Assembly: GCA_019634895.1 (NCBI GenBank)
Contig: JAHCAM010000004.1
Location: 62,001-126,000, forward strand
Reading direction: 5' to 3'
DNA length: 64,000 bases
From: Steroidobacteraceae bacterium
Lineage (GTDB): Bacteria; Pseudomonadota; Gammaproteobacteria; Steroidobacterales; Steroidobacteraceae
In this document: positions 9,069-21,029 of the stretch, in pieces
Layout: each line of letters opens with the position of its first letter
Position numbering within the stretch: position 1 is the stretch's first letter
Made by a program: the position numbers and the translations under genes
The notes under the pieces: generated by a model
The model's input: only the letters and a program-made list of their open reading frames with translations
The model's database searches: none
What the model was told of the DNA's origin: nothing

Positions 9069-10464
9069 GCGGCTTCCCGCCCGTGGCGAGCCGTGCCGGA
9101 TCGAGCAGCTCCGCCAGTTCGGCGCGTGGCAAGCCGGTCTCCTCGACGGCGACCTCGAGCACCGAGCGCGCCTCGGCGGCTGCCCGCCGGGCGATGACCG
9201 CCACGCGGTCATAGCCGACACGCGGTGCCAGCGCAGTCAGCAGCATGGGATTGCGCGCCACTGTCGCCGAGATCCGCTCCACGTTCACCACCAGCCCCGG
9301 AATGGCGGACTCGGCGAGCGCGCGTGCCGAGCCCGCGACCAGCTCCAGCTCCTGCAGCAGCGCATGCGCGATGAGCGGCAGCATGACGTTGAGCTGGAAG
9401 TTGCCGGAGGCGCCGGCCATCGCGACGGCGGCGTCGTCCGCCATCGTCAGCGTCGCGGCCATGGCGACGGCCTCCGGTATCACCGGGTTGACCTTGCCGG
9501 GCATGATGCTGGAGCCGGGCTGCAGTGCGGGGAGCGCAATCTCGCCGAGTCCGGCCAGCGGGCCTGAGTTCATCCAGCGCAGGTCGTTCGCGATCTTGAG
9601 CAGCGCAACGGCAGCCGTGCGCAGCATGCCGGAAAGTTCCACCGCCGTGTCCTGCGACGCCAGCGCCGCGAAACGGTCGGCCGCCGGCGCGAGCGCAAGA
9701 CCCGTGCGCTGCGCAAGGTGCGCGATTGCGCGCGCGGCGAACTGCGGATGCGCGTTGATGCCCGTGCCGACCGCGGTGCCGCCGAGCGCGAGCCGGTGCA
9801 GGCGCGGCGTCACCGCCGCCAGCCGCTCGGCCGCCGCCTCGACCTGCGACTGCCAGGCGCGCATCTCCTGGCCGATCGTCAGCGGCAGGGCATCCATCAG
9901 GTGCGTGCGCCCGGTCTTGACGGCGGCGCCCGCCGCCGCGGCCTTGTCCGCGATCGCGCCCGCGAGCGCGGTGAGCGCGGGCAGGGTCGTGTCGCGCAGC
10001 TCGATCGCGGCGGACAGGTGGATCGCGGTCGGGATCACGTCGTTGCTGCTCTGGCAGCGGTTGACGTGGTCGTTGGGATGGACGGGAGCGCCTAGGCGGC
10101 TCGCGGCCAGGCGCGCGATCACCTCGTTGGCGTTCATGTTGGTGCTGGTCCCGGAACCGGTCTGCAGCACGCCGATCGGGAACTGCGCGTCGTGCGCGCC
10201 ATCCGCGACCTCGAGCGCGGCGGACGCGATCGCGTCGGCCATGGCCGCCGGCAACTCGCCGAGCTCGCCATTGGCCCTGGCCGCCGCCCACTTGACGAGG
10301 CTCAGCGACCGGACGAAGGGCGCCGGCATGGGCAGCGGCGCGATGCGGAAATTGGCGACGGCGCGCTGCGTCTGGGCGCCCCAAAGCGCGTCGGCGGGCA
10401 CGCGGACCTCGCCAAGGCTGTCCTTTTCGATGCGGTATTGGTCGCTCACGGGTAACATGCGCAT
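9058..10464 (-). CDS. fumC: Class II fumarate hydratase
   Basis: Fumarase C, the oxygen-stable iron-free enzyme converting fumarate to malate in the TCA cycle. Length (468 residues from ATG 10464) matches E. coli FumC (467). Visible motifs: QTGSGTSTNMNANEVI, SSNDVIPTAIH (the form in fumarases rather than aspartases), TGRTHLMDALPLTIGQE and the superfamily signature GSSIMPGKVNP at about 312-322. ATG 10458 and GTG 10448 are alternative starts; no good ribosome site precedes any of them. Divergent from purB with only 22 bp between start codons. First gene of a fumC, Nudix, mazG operon. Confidence 0.93.
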   Translation of the reverse strand: MRMLPVSDQYRIEKDSLGEVRVPADALWGAQTQRAVANFRIAPLPMPAPFVRSLSLVKWAAARANGELGELPAAMADAIASAALEVADGAHDAQFPIGVLQTGSGTSTNMNANEVIARLAASRLGAPVHPNDHVNRCQSSNDVIPTAIHLSAAIELRDTTLPALTALAGAIADKAAAAGAAVKTGRTHLMDALPLTIGQEMRAWQSQVEAAAERLAAVTPRLHRLALGGTAVGTGINAHPQFAARAIAHLAQRTGLALAPAADRFAALASQDTAVELSGMLRTAAVALLKIANDLRWMNSGPLAGLGEIALPALQPGSSIMPGKVNPVIPEAVAMAATLTMADDAAVAMAGASGNFQLNVMLPLIAHALLQELELVAGSARALAESAIPGLVVNVERISATVARNPMLLTALAPRVGYDRVAVIARRAAAEARSVLEVAVEETGLPRAELAELLDPARLATGGKPHGR

Positions 10465-10468
10465 TCTA
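10463..10468 (-). promoter_or_regulatory. -10-like element at the fumC start
   Basis: Minus-strand TAGAAT that itself runs into the first possible ATG (10464). If used, transcription would begin near 10456, favouring ATG 10458 or GTG 10448 as the real start with almost no leader. No -35 was found. Confidence 0.3.
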
Positions 10469-10486
10469 CCATCCGCGCCTCCCGCC

Positions 10487-11854
10487 ATGACCGACTCCCA
10501 GCTGAATGCGCTCTCCCCGCTCGACGGACGCTATGCCGGCAAGTGCGCGGACCTCGCAGCGCTGTTCAGTGAATCGGCGCTGATCGCGCGGCGCGTGCAG
10601 GTCGAGGTTGCCTGGTTCCGGCAGCTCGCCGCGTCCGGACATTTCCCGGCGCTGAATTCCCTGCCGCCGGCGGTCGAAGCGCGCCTGGCGTCGCTTGCGC
10701 GCGGCGCCGGCACGGCCGGCGCCGGGCGCGTCAAGGCGCTCGAACGCCAGGTCAACCACGACGTCAAGGCCGTCGAGTACTGGCTGCGTGAAGAGCTCGC
10801 TGGCGCGGGCGCGACGCCGGCGCAGCTCGAGTTCCTGCACTTTGCGGCGACCTCCGAGGACGTCAACAACCTGGCCTATGCGCTGATGCTTGACGCGGCG
10901 CGCGAGCGCGTGCTGCTGCCGCGGATCCGCGAGCTTGCAGAGTCGCTCGCTGCCCTGGCGCGGCGCCATGCCGGCTTGGCGATGCTGGCGCGCACGCACG
11001 GCCAGCCCGCCACGCCCACGACGCTCGGCAAGGAGGCCGCCAACTTCGCGGCGCGGCTGCGGCGGGCGGCGGATGTCTGGCAGGGCATTCCCGCGCTCGG
11101 CAAGTGGAACGGCGCGACCGGCAACTTCAACGCGCACCTGGTGGCCGCGCCGGACGTCGACTGGCGCGTGCAGTCCCGGCGGCTGGTCGAGGACCTCGGG
11201 CTGGTGCCGAACGAATACACGACCCAGATCGAGCCCCACGACTGGATCGCCGAGTACTGCGACGCGCTGGCGCGGGCCGACACGGTGCTGATCGCGCTGT
11301 GCCGCGACCTGTGGGGCTACGTGTCGCTCGGCTATTTCCGGCAGCAGCCGGTGGCGGGCGAAGTCGGTTCGTCGACGATGCCGCACAAGGTCAACCCGAT
11401 CGACTTCGAGAATGCCGAGGGCAACGCCGGCCTCGCCAACGCGATGCTGCGGCATTTCTCCGGGAAGCTGCCGGTCTCGCGCTGGCAGCGCGACCTCAGC
11501 GACTCGACGGTGATGCGCAACCTCGGCGTCGCGCTCGGACACAGTGCGCTCGCCTGGAGCGCCGCACAGGCCGGCCTCGCGCGCATCGAGCCGGACGCCG
11601 CACGCATCGGCGCCGACCTCGACGCGCACTGGGAGGTGCTCGCCGAGGCGATCCAGACTGTCATGCGCGCGAACGGCATCGGCGGCGCCTACGAGAGACT
11701 CAAGGAGTTCTCGCGCGGCCGGGCGGTGGATGCCACAGCGCTCAAGGCATTCGTCGCCGGGCTGGGCCTGCCGGACGACGCGCGCCGGCGCCTCGAAGCG
11801 CTGACGCCGTCGAGCTACACCGGCCTGGCCGAGGCGCTCGCGCGCGCCATCTGA
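10487..11854 (+). CDS. purB: Adenylosuccinate lyase
   Basis: Adenylosuccinate lyase acts twice in purine synthesis, on SAICAR and on adenylosuccinate, releasing fumarate. The protein is 455 residues (E. coli 456) and starts MTDSQLNALSPLDGRYAGK as in the E. coli-type subgroup. The superfamily signature GSSTMPHKVNP is at 294-304, and TSEDVNNLAYALML and RTHGQPATPTTLGKE are intact. ATG 10487 was chosen by homology; the frame is open far upstream (from 9245), but that part is antisense to fumC. Fumarate made here is the substrate of the divergent FumC. Confidence 0.96.
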   Translation: MTDSQLNALSPLDGRYAGKCADLAALFSESALIARRVQVEVAWFRQLAASGHFPALNSLPPAVEARLASLARGAGTAGAGRVKALERQVNHDVKAVEYWLREELAGAGATPAQLEFLHFAATSEDVNNLAYALMLDAARERVLLPRIRELAESLAALARRHAGLAMLARTHGQPATPTTLGKEAANFAARLRRAADVWQGIPALGKWNGATGNFNAHLVAAPDVDWRVQSRRLVEDLGLVPNEYTTQIEPHDWIAEYCDALARADTVLIALCRDLWGYVSLGYFRQQPVAGEVGSSTMPHKVNPIDFENAEGNAGLANAMLRHFSGKLPVSRWQRDLSDSTVMRNLGVALGHSALAWSAAQAGLARIEPDAARIGADLDAHWEVLAEAIQTVMRANGIGGAYERLKEFSRGRAVDATALKAFVAGLGLPDDARRRLEALTPSSYTGLAEALARAI

Positions 11855-11869
11855 GCGCAGCGGGCCGCC

Positions 11870-12298
11870 GTGGACGCCCCCATAGAATGCGTGCTCACGA
11901 CCTGGGGAACCGACCGCCCGGCGCTGCAGAAGGTCCGCCGCGCCGTCTTCATCGTCGAGCAGCGGGTTCCGGAGTCCGAGGAGTGGGACGGCGACGACCT
12001 GGTCAGCGTCCATGCCCTTGCCACCCTGAACCGTGAACCAGTCGGCACCGGGCGACTTAATCCGGCCGGTAAGATCGGCCGCATTGCGGTTGTTGCCGGA
12101 ATGCGCGGCCGTGGCATCGGCGCAACGATCGTGCGCCGGCTGCTCGAGGAAGCGTACCACCGGGGCCTCCGCGAACCGTACCTGCATGCGCAGCTGCAGG
12201 CCGTGCCCTTCTACCGGAAGTTCGGCTTCAGGAGCGAGGGCGAGGTGTTCGACGAGGCGGGCATTCCTCACGTGAGGATGAAGCACGCCCTGGAGTGA
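11870..12298 (+). CDS. GNAT family N-acetyltransferase (ElaA-like)
   Basis: A 142-residue GNAT acetyltransferase. The acetyl-CoA loop is IGRIAVVAGMRGRGIGATIVRRLLEEA at about 68-94 (R/Q-x-x-G-x-G/A pattern RGRGIG), followed by LHAQLQAVPFYRKFGFRSEGEVFDEAGIPHVRM, a string typical of the ElaA/YjcF branch. Substrate unknown. GTG start 15 nt after purB, so it may be read from the same transcript. The next gene starts 6 nt downstream on a GAGGAG site that overlaps this gene's stop codon. Confidence 0.85.
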   Translation: MDAPIECVLTTWGTDRPALQKVRRAVFIVEQRVPESEEWDGDDLVSVHALATLNREPVGTGRLNPAGKIGRIAVVAGMRGRGIGATIVRRLLEEAYHRGLREPYLHAQLQAVPFYRKFGFRSEGEVFDEAGIPHVRMKHALE

Positions 12299-12304
12299 GG
12301 AGCG

Positions 12305-12808
12305 GTGCAGACCCAGCGGCAGAGCGTGACCGGTACGCGCTCGATCATCGCGACCCTCGACGAAGCGCGCATCGCGACGCAGCAGGTCGCGCTCGCGGCG
12401 CGCCGCCTGCTCACGATGTACACGCAGGACCTCGAGCCCGCGGTGTACGACCAGCCGCAGTTCCTCGAGACCGTGAAGAAGCTCGTACTCGCCAAGAGCT
12501 ACGCCAAGGTGCGCGTGCTGCTCGCGGATCCCTCGCGGGTCGTCTACGAAGGCAGCAAGTTCGTGCACCTGGCGCGGCGCATCACCAGCCACATCGAGAT
12601 CCGCCGCGTCAAGGTTGAGCGGCGCGACAACCAGTCGGCGTTCCTGATCGCCGACGACCGCGCCCTCGTCTACCGGCTGCAGGCCTCGCGCTGGGAAGGC
12701 ATCGTCGAAATGAACGACCCGGTCGTCGCCCGTCGCTACCTGAACTACTTCGACGAGATCTGGATCGCGAGCGAGCCGGAAGCGGAGACGCGCCAGCAGC
12801 ATCTCTGA
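12305..12808 (+). CDS. Small conserved protein paired with the GNAT gene
   Basis: A 167-residue soluble protein with no signal peptide or membrane segment. It begins TLDEARIATQQVALAARRLLTMYTQDLEP and continues VKKLVLAKSYAKVRVLLADPSRVVYEGSKFVHLARRITSHIEIRRV. This layout resembles a half phospholipase-D-like fold without the HKD catalytic motif; that comparison is from memory and tentative. Homologues sit downstream of GNAT genes in other gammaproteobacteria. GTG start with GAGGAG overlapping the GNAT stop, so the two are translationally coupled. Function unknown. Confidence 0.8.
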   Translation: MQTQRQSVTGTRSIIATLDEARIATQQVALAARRLLTMYTQDLEPAVYDQPQFLETVKKLVLAKSYAKVRVLLADPSRVVYEGSKFVHLARRITSHIEIRRVKVERRDNQSAFLIADDRALVYRLQASRWEGIVEMNDPVVARRYLNYFDEIWIASEPEAETRQQHL

Positions 12809-12832
12809 GCGGGCGGCGGCCGCCGCCGCCGC

Positions 12833-12838
12833 TATAAT
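12833..12838 (+). promoter_or_regulatory. -10 element just before nudJ
   Basis: Consensus TATAAT 6 nt before the nudJ ATG (12845), so the transcript would start at the ATG. It is preceded by a pure GC palindrome (12812-12827, GGCGGCGGCCGCCGCC) and has no -35 resembling TTGACA. Confidence 0.5.
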
Positions 12839-12844
12839 CCCGCG

Positions 12845-13318
12845 ATGTCCCCCAGGCCCGACGTCACCGTGGCGGCGATCGCCGAGCGCGACGGGCGCTT
12901 TCTGGTCGTCCAGGAGCGCGCGGCGCGGCGCATCGTGCTGAACCAGCCGGCCGGGCACCTCGAGGACGGCGAATCGCTCGTCGAGGCGGTGGTGCGCGAG
13001 ACGCTCGAGGAAACCGGCTGCGCCTTCGTGCCGGAGTCGGTGACGGGGCTCTACCTGTGGCGCGGCCCGCGCGCCCGGACGGTGCTGCGGGTCGCCTTCG
13101 CGGGGCGGGTCGGCGAACGGGACCGGTCGCTGGCGCTCGACCGCGCGATCCTGCGCACGGCCTGGCTCGGCCGCGAGGAGCTGGCCGCGCGGGCCGCCGA
13201 ACTGCGCAGCCCGCTGGTGCTGCGCTGCATCGACGATTACCTGCTCGGCAGCCGCTATCCGCTTGAAATGCTGAACCACGTGCCGCCGCAGGGACTGGCG
13301 GCGCGGGCGGTACCCTGA
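12845..13318 (+). CDS. nudJ: NudJ-type Nudix phosphatase
   Basis: A 157-residue Nudix hydrolase. The Nudix box at 37-59 is complete (GHLEDGESLVEAVVRETLEE then TG). The preceding NQPAG and the position directly upstream of mnmA match NudJ, which removes phosphate from thiamin pyrophosphate, HMP-PP and nucleoside di- and triphosphates. The mnmA ATG follows its stop after one base. There is no ribosome site before ATG 12845 and a TATAAT sits right upstream, so the message may be leaderless. Confidence 0.87.
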   Translation: MSPRPDVTVAAIAERDGRFLVVQERAARRIVLNQPAGHLEDGESLVEAVVRETLEETGCAFVPESVTGLYLWRGPRARTVLRVAFAGRVGERDRSLALDRAILRTAWLGREELAARAAELRSPLVLRCIDDYLLGSRYPLEMLNHVPPQGLAARAVP

Positions 13319-14365
13319 CATGGCGCGCGTGATCGTCGCGCTGTCCGGCGGCGTGGATTCCGCGGTCGCGGCCCTGCTGATGCAGGACGCCGGCCACGAG
13401 GTCGAGGCGCTGTTCATGTCGAACTGGGAGCAGGACGACGACGGCTATTGCACGTCGGCGGCCGACTGGCAGGACGCGCAGGGCGTGGCGCGCGAACTCG
13501 GCATCCCGCTGCACAAGGTGAGCTTCGCCGCCGAGTACCGCGAACGCGTGTTCGCGCACTTCCTCGCCGAGCTCGCGGCGGGCCGCACGCCGAACCCGGA
13601 CGTGCCCTGCAACCGCGAGATCAAGTTCGGCGCAGGTCTCGCCTACGCGCGCCGCCTCGGCGCGGAGGTCTTCGCGACCGGCCACTATGCGCGCATCGGC
13701 GCGGGTCCCGCGCTGCTGCGCGGCGTGGACCGCTCCAAGGACCAGAGCTACTTCCTGCACGAGCTGACGCGGGCGCAGCTGGCGGCTTCGGCCTTCCCGG
13801 TCGGCGCCATGCCCAAGGCCGAAGTGCGCGCGCTGGCGCGCGAGCGCGGCCTGCCGGTGGCAGGCAAGCGCGACTCGACCGGCATCTGCTTCATCGGCGA
13901 GCGGCCGTTCGGCGAGTTCATCGGTCATTTCCTGCCGCAACGGGCCGGGCCGATCGAGACCACGGATGGCGAGGTGCTCGGCCGGCATCGGGGCCTCGCG
14001 CGCTACACCCTGGGCCAGCGCAGCGGCCTCGGCATCGGCGGATTGCGCGGTCGCGGCGAGGCGCCGTGGTTCGTCGCCGGCAAGGACCCGGCGCGCAACG
14101 CGCTCATCGTGGTGCAGGGCGCGGGCCACCCGGCACTGTCCTGCGCCGGCCTGCGCGCGGGGGCGCCGCACTGGATTGCCGGCGCGGCGCCGGCATTGCC
14201 GTTCGCCTGCACCGCGAAGCTGCGCTACCGGCAGCCGGACGCGGCCTGCCGCATCGAAGCGGACGGCGCCGGCGTGACGGTCCGGTTCGACCAGCCGCTC
14301 TCGGGCGCCGCACCCGGCCAGTACGCGGTGTTCTACGACGGCGAAGAGTGCCTCGGCGGCGCGGC

Positions 14366-14371
14366 TATAAT
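14366..14371 (+). promoter_or_regulatory. -10 element and ribosome site for acnA, inside mnmA
   Basis: Consensus TATAAT 25 nt before the acnA ATG, within the 3' end of mnmA, followed by a strong GGAGGA ribosome site at 14387-14392. This would give acnA its own transcript with a leader of about 18 nt. No good -35 was seen. Confidence 0.5.
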
Positions 14372-14395
14372 GTCGCTTCTTCGCGCGGAGGATCC

Positions 14396-17044
<2,649 letters not shown>

Positions 17045-17089
17045 GGGCGCTGGCGGCGCCTTGCCGCCGATCCGGCCGGGGGGGACACC

Positions 17090-18637
17090 GTGGAGCCGTT
17101 CGTCACCGCGATCCACCGCCATGCCTGCGATCGCCCCGGGGCGGTCGCAATCCGCTTCGACGGCTGCGACACGAGCTACGCAGCGCTTGCCGGGGCCGCG
17201 GATCGGGTCGCGGCGGCGCTGATTGCCGACGGGCATGCGCCGGGCACGCGCATCGGCCTGCTCGATCTCAACTCGGTGGAATTCATCGAAGCCTTCATCG
17301 GCGCGACGCGGGCGTCCTGCGTTCCCGTGGGCATCCACTCGCGCCTGGCCGGCGCGGAACTCGAGTATGTGGTCCGCGATGCCGGCATGGCGCTGCTGAT
17401 GGTGGGACGGGACCATGTCGCGCTGGCCGGGTCGATCGAGGCGCGCCTGCCGTCCGCGACGACAGTCGTCGCCCTGCATGGCGGCCATGCGCGCTGGCCG
17501 GACTACGCGGCCTGGCGCGACGCTTCACGAAGTCCCGGCACCCGCCTGCCGGCGCCGGACGACGACCTGCTGCAGCTCTACACCAGCGGCACCACGGGTT
17601 ACCCGAAGGGTGCCCGCCACACGCTCGCGGCCTGGGCGGCCTGGGGCGACATGTGCGTGCACGCGGGCTGGGGCCGCTACGGCGCGGGCACGTCGATGCT
17701 CGTATGCATGCCGCTCTATCACATTGCGGCGCTCGGCACTTCCCTGCTGGCGCTGCAGTCGGGCGCCAGGGTGGTGCTGCAGCGGCGTTTCGATCCCGGC
17801 GCCTGCCTCGACGCGATCGAGCGCGAACGCATCACCGACACGCTGCTCGCGCCGGCGATCATCCAGGCGCTGCTCGCCACGCCGGGCATCGCGGACCGCG
17901 ACCTGACGTCGCTGCGCCAGCTGCTGTATGGCGCCGCGCCGATTTCCGGGGCGCTGCTCGAGCGCCTGCGCGCGCGTCTGCAGTGCAGCCTGGTGCAGCT
18001 CTATGGCATGACCGAGAACCTCGGCCTGTCCACGTTTCTCGCCGCAGCGGACCACGACCCGGCACTGGAGCGCCTGCGGTCCTGCGGACGGGCGTACGCG
18101 GAGAACGAGCTGCGCGTGGTCGGCCCTGACGGGCGCGAGCTGCCGCCCGGCGGGATCGGCGAGGTCCTGGTGCGCGGACCGACGCTGATGCGCGGCTACT
18201 GGGGCGATGAACCTGCGACCCGGAACGCGCTGGCAGGCGGCTGGCTGCATACCGGCGATGCCGGCCGGCTCGACCAGCACGGTTTCCTGTTCCTGCTGGA
18301 TCGCGTGCAGGACATGATCGTGACCGGCGGCGAGAACGTGTACCCGGCGGAAGTCGAGAATGCCCTCGCGGGTCATCCGGAGGTGCTGGAGGCGGCCGTC
18401 ATCGGCGTGCCGGACGATCGCTGGGGAGAAGCCGTGAAGGCCATCATCGTCGGACGGGACGGCGGCCGCCCGACGCTGGCATCGCTGCGCGAGCATGCCG
18501 GGGCGCGCATCGCCGCCTACAAGTTGCCGCGGTCCGCGGATTACGTGGATGCCCTGCCCCGCAATGCCAGCGGCAAGGTGCTGCGGCGGCAACTGCGCGA
18601 GCCGTACTGGGCCGGCCACGACCGGCGGGTGGGCTGA
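17090..18637 (+). CDS. Acyl-CoA ligase (ANL superfamily)
   Basis: A 515-residue AMP-forming ligase that should activate a carboxylic acid to its acyl-CoA. Motif A3 at 164-174 (YTSGTTGYPKG), A5 QLYGMTENLG, A7 GWLHTGDAG, A8 linker LLDRVQDMIVTGGENVYPAEVE, and A10 catalytic Lys496 in RNASGKVLRR. The FadD/long-chain or aryl-CoA branch is likely, but the acid is not identifiable. GTG start with a GGGGGG-rich ribosome site. A HAD phosphatase gene follows 6 nt downstream. Confidence 0.9.
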   Translation: MEPFVTAIHRHACDRPGAVAIRFDGCDTSYAALAGAADRVAAALIADGHAPGTRIGLLDLNSVEFIEAFIGATRASCVPVGIHSRLAGAELEYVVRDAGMALLMVGRDHVALAGSIEARLPSATTVVALHGGHARWPDYAAWRDASRSPGTRLPAPDDDLLQLYTSGTTGYPKGARHTLAAWAAWGDMCVHAGWGRYGAGTSMLVCMPLYHIAALGTSLLALQSGARVVLQRRFDPGACLDAIERERITDTLLAPAIIQALLATPGIADRDLTSLRQLLYGAAPISGALLERLRARLQCSLVQLYGMTENLGLSTFLAAADHDPALERLRSCGRAYAENELRVVGPDGRELPPGGIGEVLVRGPTLMRGYWGDEPATRNALAGGWLHTGDAGRLDQHGFLFLLDRVQDMIVTGGENVYPAEVENALAGHPEVLEAAVIGVPDDRWGEAVKAIIVGRDGGRPTLASLREHAGARIAAYKLPRSADYVDALPRNASGKVLRRQLREPYWAGHDRRVG

Positions 18638-18643
18638 GCGCGC

Positions 18644-19336
18644 ATGGCCGCCGCGACAGGCCCGCTGCGCCGACTGGCGGTCTTCGACCTCGACGGCACG
18701 GTCACGCAGCGCGACACCTTCGTCGGTTACCTGCAAGGATGGTTGCGCCGGCATCCCCGGCGACGCAGATGGTGGCCAGCCGCGCATGCGGCGCTCAGGT
18801 TCCTGTGCCTGGGACGCGACCGTGGGCGGCTGAAGTCGGATCTGCTGCAGGCGTACATGGGAGGCGCGGCCCGCGCCGAGGTCGATGCATGGTCGGAGGA
18901 GTTCGTCGCGGGACTGGGCGACGCCGATTTCTGCCCCGGAGCGTTCGAAGCGATCGCACGCCACCGCGCTGACGGGGACCGGCTGGTGCTGCTGTCGGCG
19001 AGCGTGGATCTCTATGTTCCGCGCCTCGCCGGGCGGCTCGGCTTCGACGAGGTGATCTGCACCGGCATCGCGTGGCAGGGGGACCGGCTGGACGGCAGGC
19101 TCATGACGCCGAACCGCCGCGGCGAGGAGAAGCGTCGCTGCCTCGCTGAGCTCCGTGCGCGGCACCCGGACTGCCAGATCGCCGCCTATGCGAACGCCGC
19201 ATCCGACCTCGCGCACCTGGCCGCGGTCGACGAGCCGCTGCTGGTCAACGGTTCCCGGCGCGCGCGGCGCCGTGCCCGGCACGCCGGCATTCCCGCGGCC
19301 GATTGGCGTAACAAACCGGCCGCCGGGCCGGTCTGA
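18644..19336 (+). CDS. HAD-IB phosphatase (SerB-like)
   Basis: A 230-residue HAD-superfamily IB hydrolase. Motif I is VFDLDGTVT with Asp15 and Asp17; motif [16 protein letters not shown]; motif III Lys in [13 protein letters not shown]; motif [13 protein letters not shown], the Asn-containing variant common in this subfamily. It resembles phosphoserine or phosphatidylglycerophosphate-type phosphatases, but the substrate is unknown. The C-terminus is strongly basic ([12 protein letters not shown]). It follows the acyl-CoA ligase gene by 6 nt and precedes msrP by 5 nt, so it may be read with both. Confidence 0.85.
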   Translation: MAAATGPLRRLAVFDLDGTVTQRDTFVGYLQGWLRRHPRRRRWWPAAHAALRFLCLGRDRGRLKSDLLQAYMGGAARAEVDAWSEEFVAGLGDADFCPGAFEAIARHRADGDRLVLLSASVDLYVPRLAGRLGFDEVICTGIAWQGDRLDGRLMTPNRRGEEKRRCLAELRARHPDCQIAAYANAASDLAHLAAVDEPLLVNGSRRARRRARHAGIPAADWRNKPAAGPV

Positions 19337-19341
19337 TCGGC

Positions 19342-20295
19342 ATGCGCGGCGACTCGCGGATCCTGCCCTCCGAAATCACGCCCGAGCCCGTCTACCTGGC
19401 GAGGCGAAGCTTCCTCGCCGGCCTGGCGGGCGCCGGTCTTGCAGCGGCATCGACACCGGCACTGGCCCAGGTCGTGAACGTGACGCTGGTGCCGCGGCTC
19501 GAGTTCCGGAGGAACGCGCGCTACTCGACCGCCGAGAAGGCGAATTCGTTTGCCGAGGTCGCCGGCTACAACAACTTCTACGAGTTCGGCACCGGCAAGG
19601 AGGACCCGGCGAGGAACGCGCACACGCTGCGCCCGCGGCCCTGGTCGGTGGTGGTGGACGGCGAGTGCGAGAAGCCCGGCCGGCTCGACCTCGAGGACCT
19701 GCTCAAGCCGCATCCGCTGGAGGAACGCATCTATCGCCTGCGCTGCGTCGAGGCCTGGTCCATGGTGATTCCGTGGATCGGCCTGCCGCTCGGCGACCTG
19801 GTCCGACGCTTCCAGCCGACGTCGCGCGCGAAGTACGTCGAGTTCACGACGCTGCTAGACCCGAAGCAGATGCCGGGCCAGCGCTACGGCGTGCTGGACT
19901 GGCCCTACGTCGAGGGCCTGCGCATGGATGAGGCGACGCACCCGCTGGCGATCCTGGCCGTCGGCCTCTATGGGCGCGTGCTGCCGAACCAGAACGGCGC
20001 GCCGCTGCGCCTCGTCGTGCCGTGGAAATACGGCTTCAAGAGCATCAAGTCCATCGTGCGCATCCGCTTCACCGAGCGCATGCCGCGGACCTCCTGGCCG
20101 CTGTCGGCGCCGCGCGAGTACGGCTTCTATGCGAACGTGAATCCGGCCGTGGACCATCCGCGCTGGAGCCAGAAGAGCGAGCGGCGCATCGGCGCCGGCT
20201 CCCTGTTCTCGCGCCAGCCCACGCAGCCGTTCAACGGCTACGCGGAAGAGGTCGCGGAACTCTACCGCGGCATGGACCTGGCGCGGAATTTCTGA
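19342..20295 (+). CDS. msrP: MsrP, periplasmic methionine-sulfoxide reductase catalytic subunit
   Basis: Molybdopterin enzyme that repairs oxidised methionine in periplasmic proteins, taking electrons from MsrQ. 317 residues with a twin-arginine signal ([12 protein letters not shown], Arg21-Arg22; cleavage near ALA-Q43), so it is exported folded. The Mo ligand is Cys135 in [21 protein letters not shown]-fold strings [14 protein letters not shown] and [17 protein letters not shown] are intact. msrQ follows 5 nt after the stop, the standard msrPQ operon. No msrP-linked hypochlorite-sensing regulator is visible nearby. Confidence 0.95.
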   Translation: MRGDSRILPSEITPEPVYLARRSFLAGLAGAGLAAASTPALAQVVNVTLVPRLEFRRNARYSTAEKANSFAEVAGYNNFYEFGTGKEDPARNAHTLRPRPWSVVVDGECEKPGRLDLEDLLKPHPLEERIYRLRCVEAWSMVIPWIGLPLGDLVRRFQPTSRAKYVEFTTLLDPKQMPGQRYGVLDWPYVEGLRMDEATHPLAILAVGLYGRVLPNQNGAPLRLVVPWKYGFKSIKSIVRIRFTERMPRTSWPLSAPREYGFYANVNPAVDHPRWSQKSERRIGAGSLFSRQPTQPFNGYAEEVAELYRGMDLARNF

Positions 20296-20300
20296 GGCCG

Positions 20301-21029
20301 ATGGACCCCGACACGCTCACGCGGCGCATCGTCAAGCCGCTGGTCTTCCTGCTCTGCCTGCTGCCGCTGGCCTGGGTCGCCGCCGGCATCCTGCAATGGC
20401 CGGGCGCGGACCTGGGCGCCAACCCGGTCGAGAAGGTGCAGGACACGCTCGGGATCTGGGGACTGCGATTCCTGCTGCTGACCCTGGCGGTGACGCCGGT
20501 GCGCGAGCTCCTCGGCTGGCCGCGGCTGCTCGCGTTCCGGCGCATGCTGGGACTGTTCGCGTTCACCTGCATCGCGCTGCATTTCCTCTGGTACCTGTTC
20601 GTGGACCAGGCCTTCGACTGGCGCCAGCTGCTGGTGGACATCGCGAAGCGCCCCTACGTCACCGTCGGATTCGCTGCGCTCGCGCTGCTGGTGCCGCTGG
20701 CCTGGACTTCCACCAACCGCGCGATGCGCCGCATGGGCCGGCGCTGGCAGAAGCTGCACCGGCTGGTCTACCCCGCCGTCGTGCTCGGCTGCGTGCATTT
20801 CTGGTGGCAGGTCAAGGCGGACGTCCGCGAACCGCTCATGTATGCGGCGATCGCAGCCGCACTGCTCGGATGGCGGCTGCATCGACACTGGCGCCGTCGC
20901 GCGGCCGCCCCGCGCCGGTCAGGCCCGGCGCCCGGGCCCGGCCGCGAGCGCGATGCCGGCCAGGATCAGGAGCCCGCCCGCCGCAGTGCGCCATCCCGGC
21001 GCCTCGTCCAGCAGCCACCAGCCCAGTAA
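20301..21029 (+). CDS. msrQ: MsrQ, membrane heme subunit of MsrPQ
   Basis: Integral membrane b-heme protein (ferric-reductase-like domain) that passes quinol electrons to MsrP. 242 residues with about six membrane helices; heme-ligand His residues are visible in CIALHFLWYLFVD and KLHRLVYPAVVLGCVHFWW. ATG 20301 follows GAGG and lies 5 nt after msrP. The last 35 or so residues after the final helix ([21 protein letters not shown] ...) are low-complexity and lie antisense to the 3' end of the exporter gene (111-nt convergent overlap), so the tail is probably a read-on, not a conserved part. Confidence 0.92.
   Translation: MDPDTLTRRIVKPLVFLLCLLPLAWVAAGILQWPGADLGANPVEKVQDTLGIWGLRFLLLTLAVTPVRELLGWPRLLAFRRMLGLFAFTCIALHFLWYLFVDQAFDWRQLLVDIAKRPYVTVGFAALALLVPLAWTSTNRAMRRMGRRWQKLHRLVYPAVVLGCVHFWWQVKADVREPLMYAAIAAALLGWRLHRHWRRRAAAPRRSGPAPGPGRERDAGQDQEPARRSAPSRRLVQQPPAQ

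Noticed and set aside
9245..10486. Open frame upstream of purB giving a product of 869 residues
   Set aside because: This part is antisense to fumC and shows the low-complexity composition of a GC-rich shadow; PurB homology begins at ATG 10487.
12812..12827. GGCGGCGGCCGCCGCC palindrome as a terminator or repeat locus
   Set aside because: It has no loop and no U-run, and short GGC runs are expected by chance in this composition.
18644..19336. HAD phosphatase considered inactive because motif IV has Asn (YANAASD)
   Set aside because: YGNS/ANA-type motif IV with the second Asp kept is common in HAD-IB members, so loss of activity is not supported.
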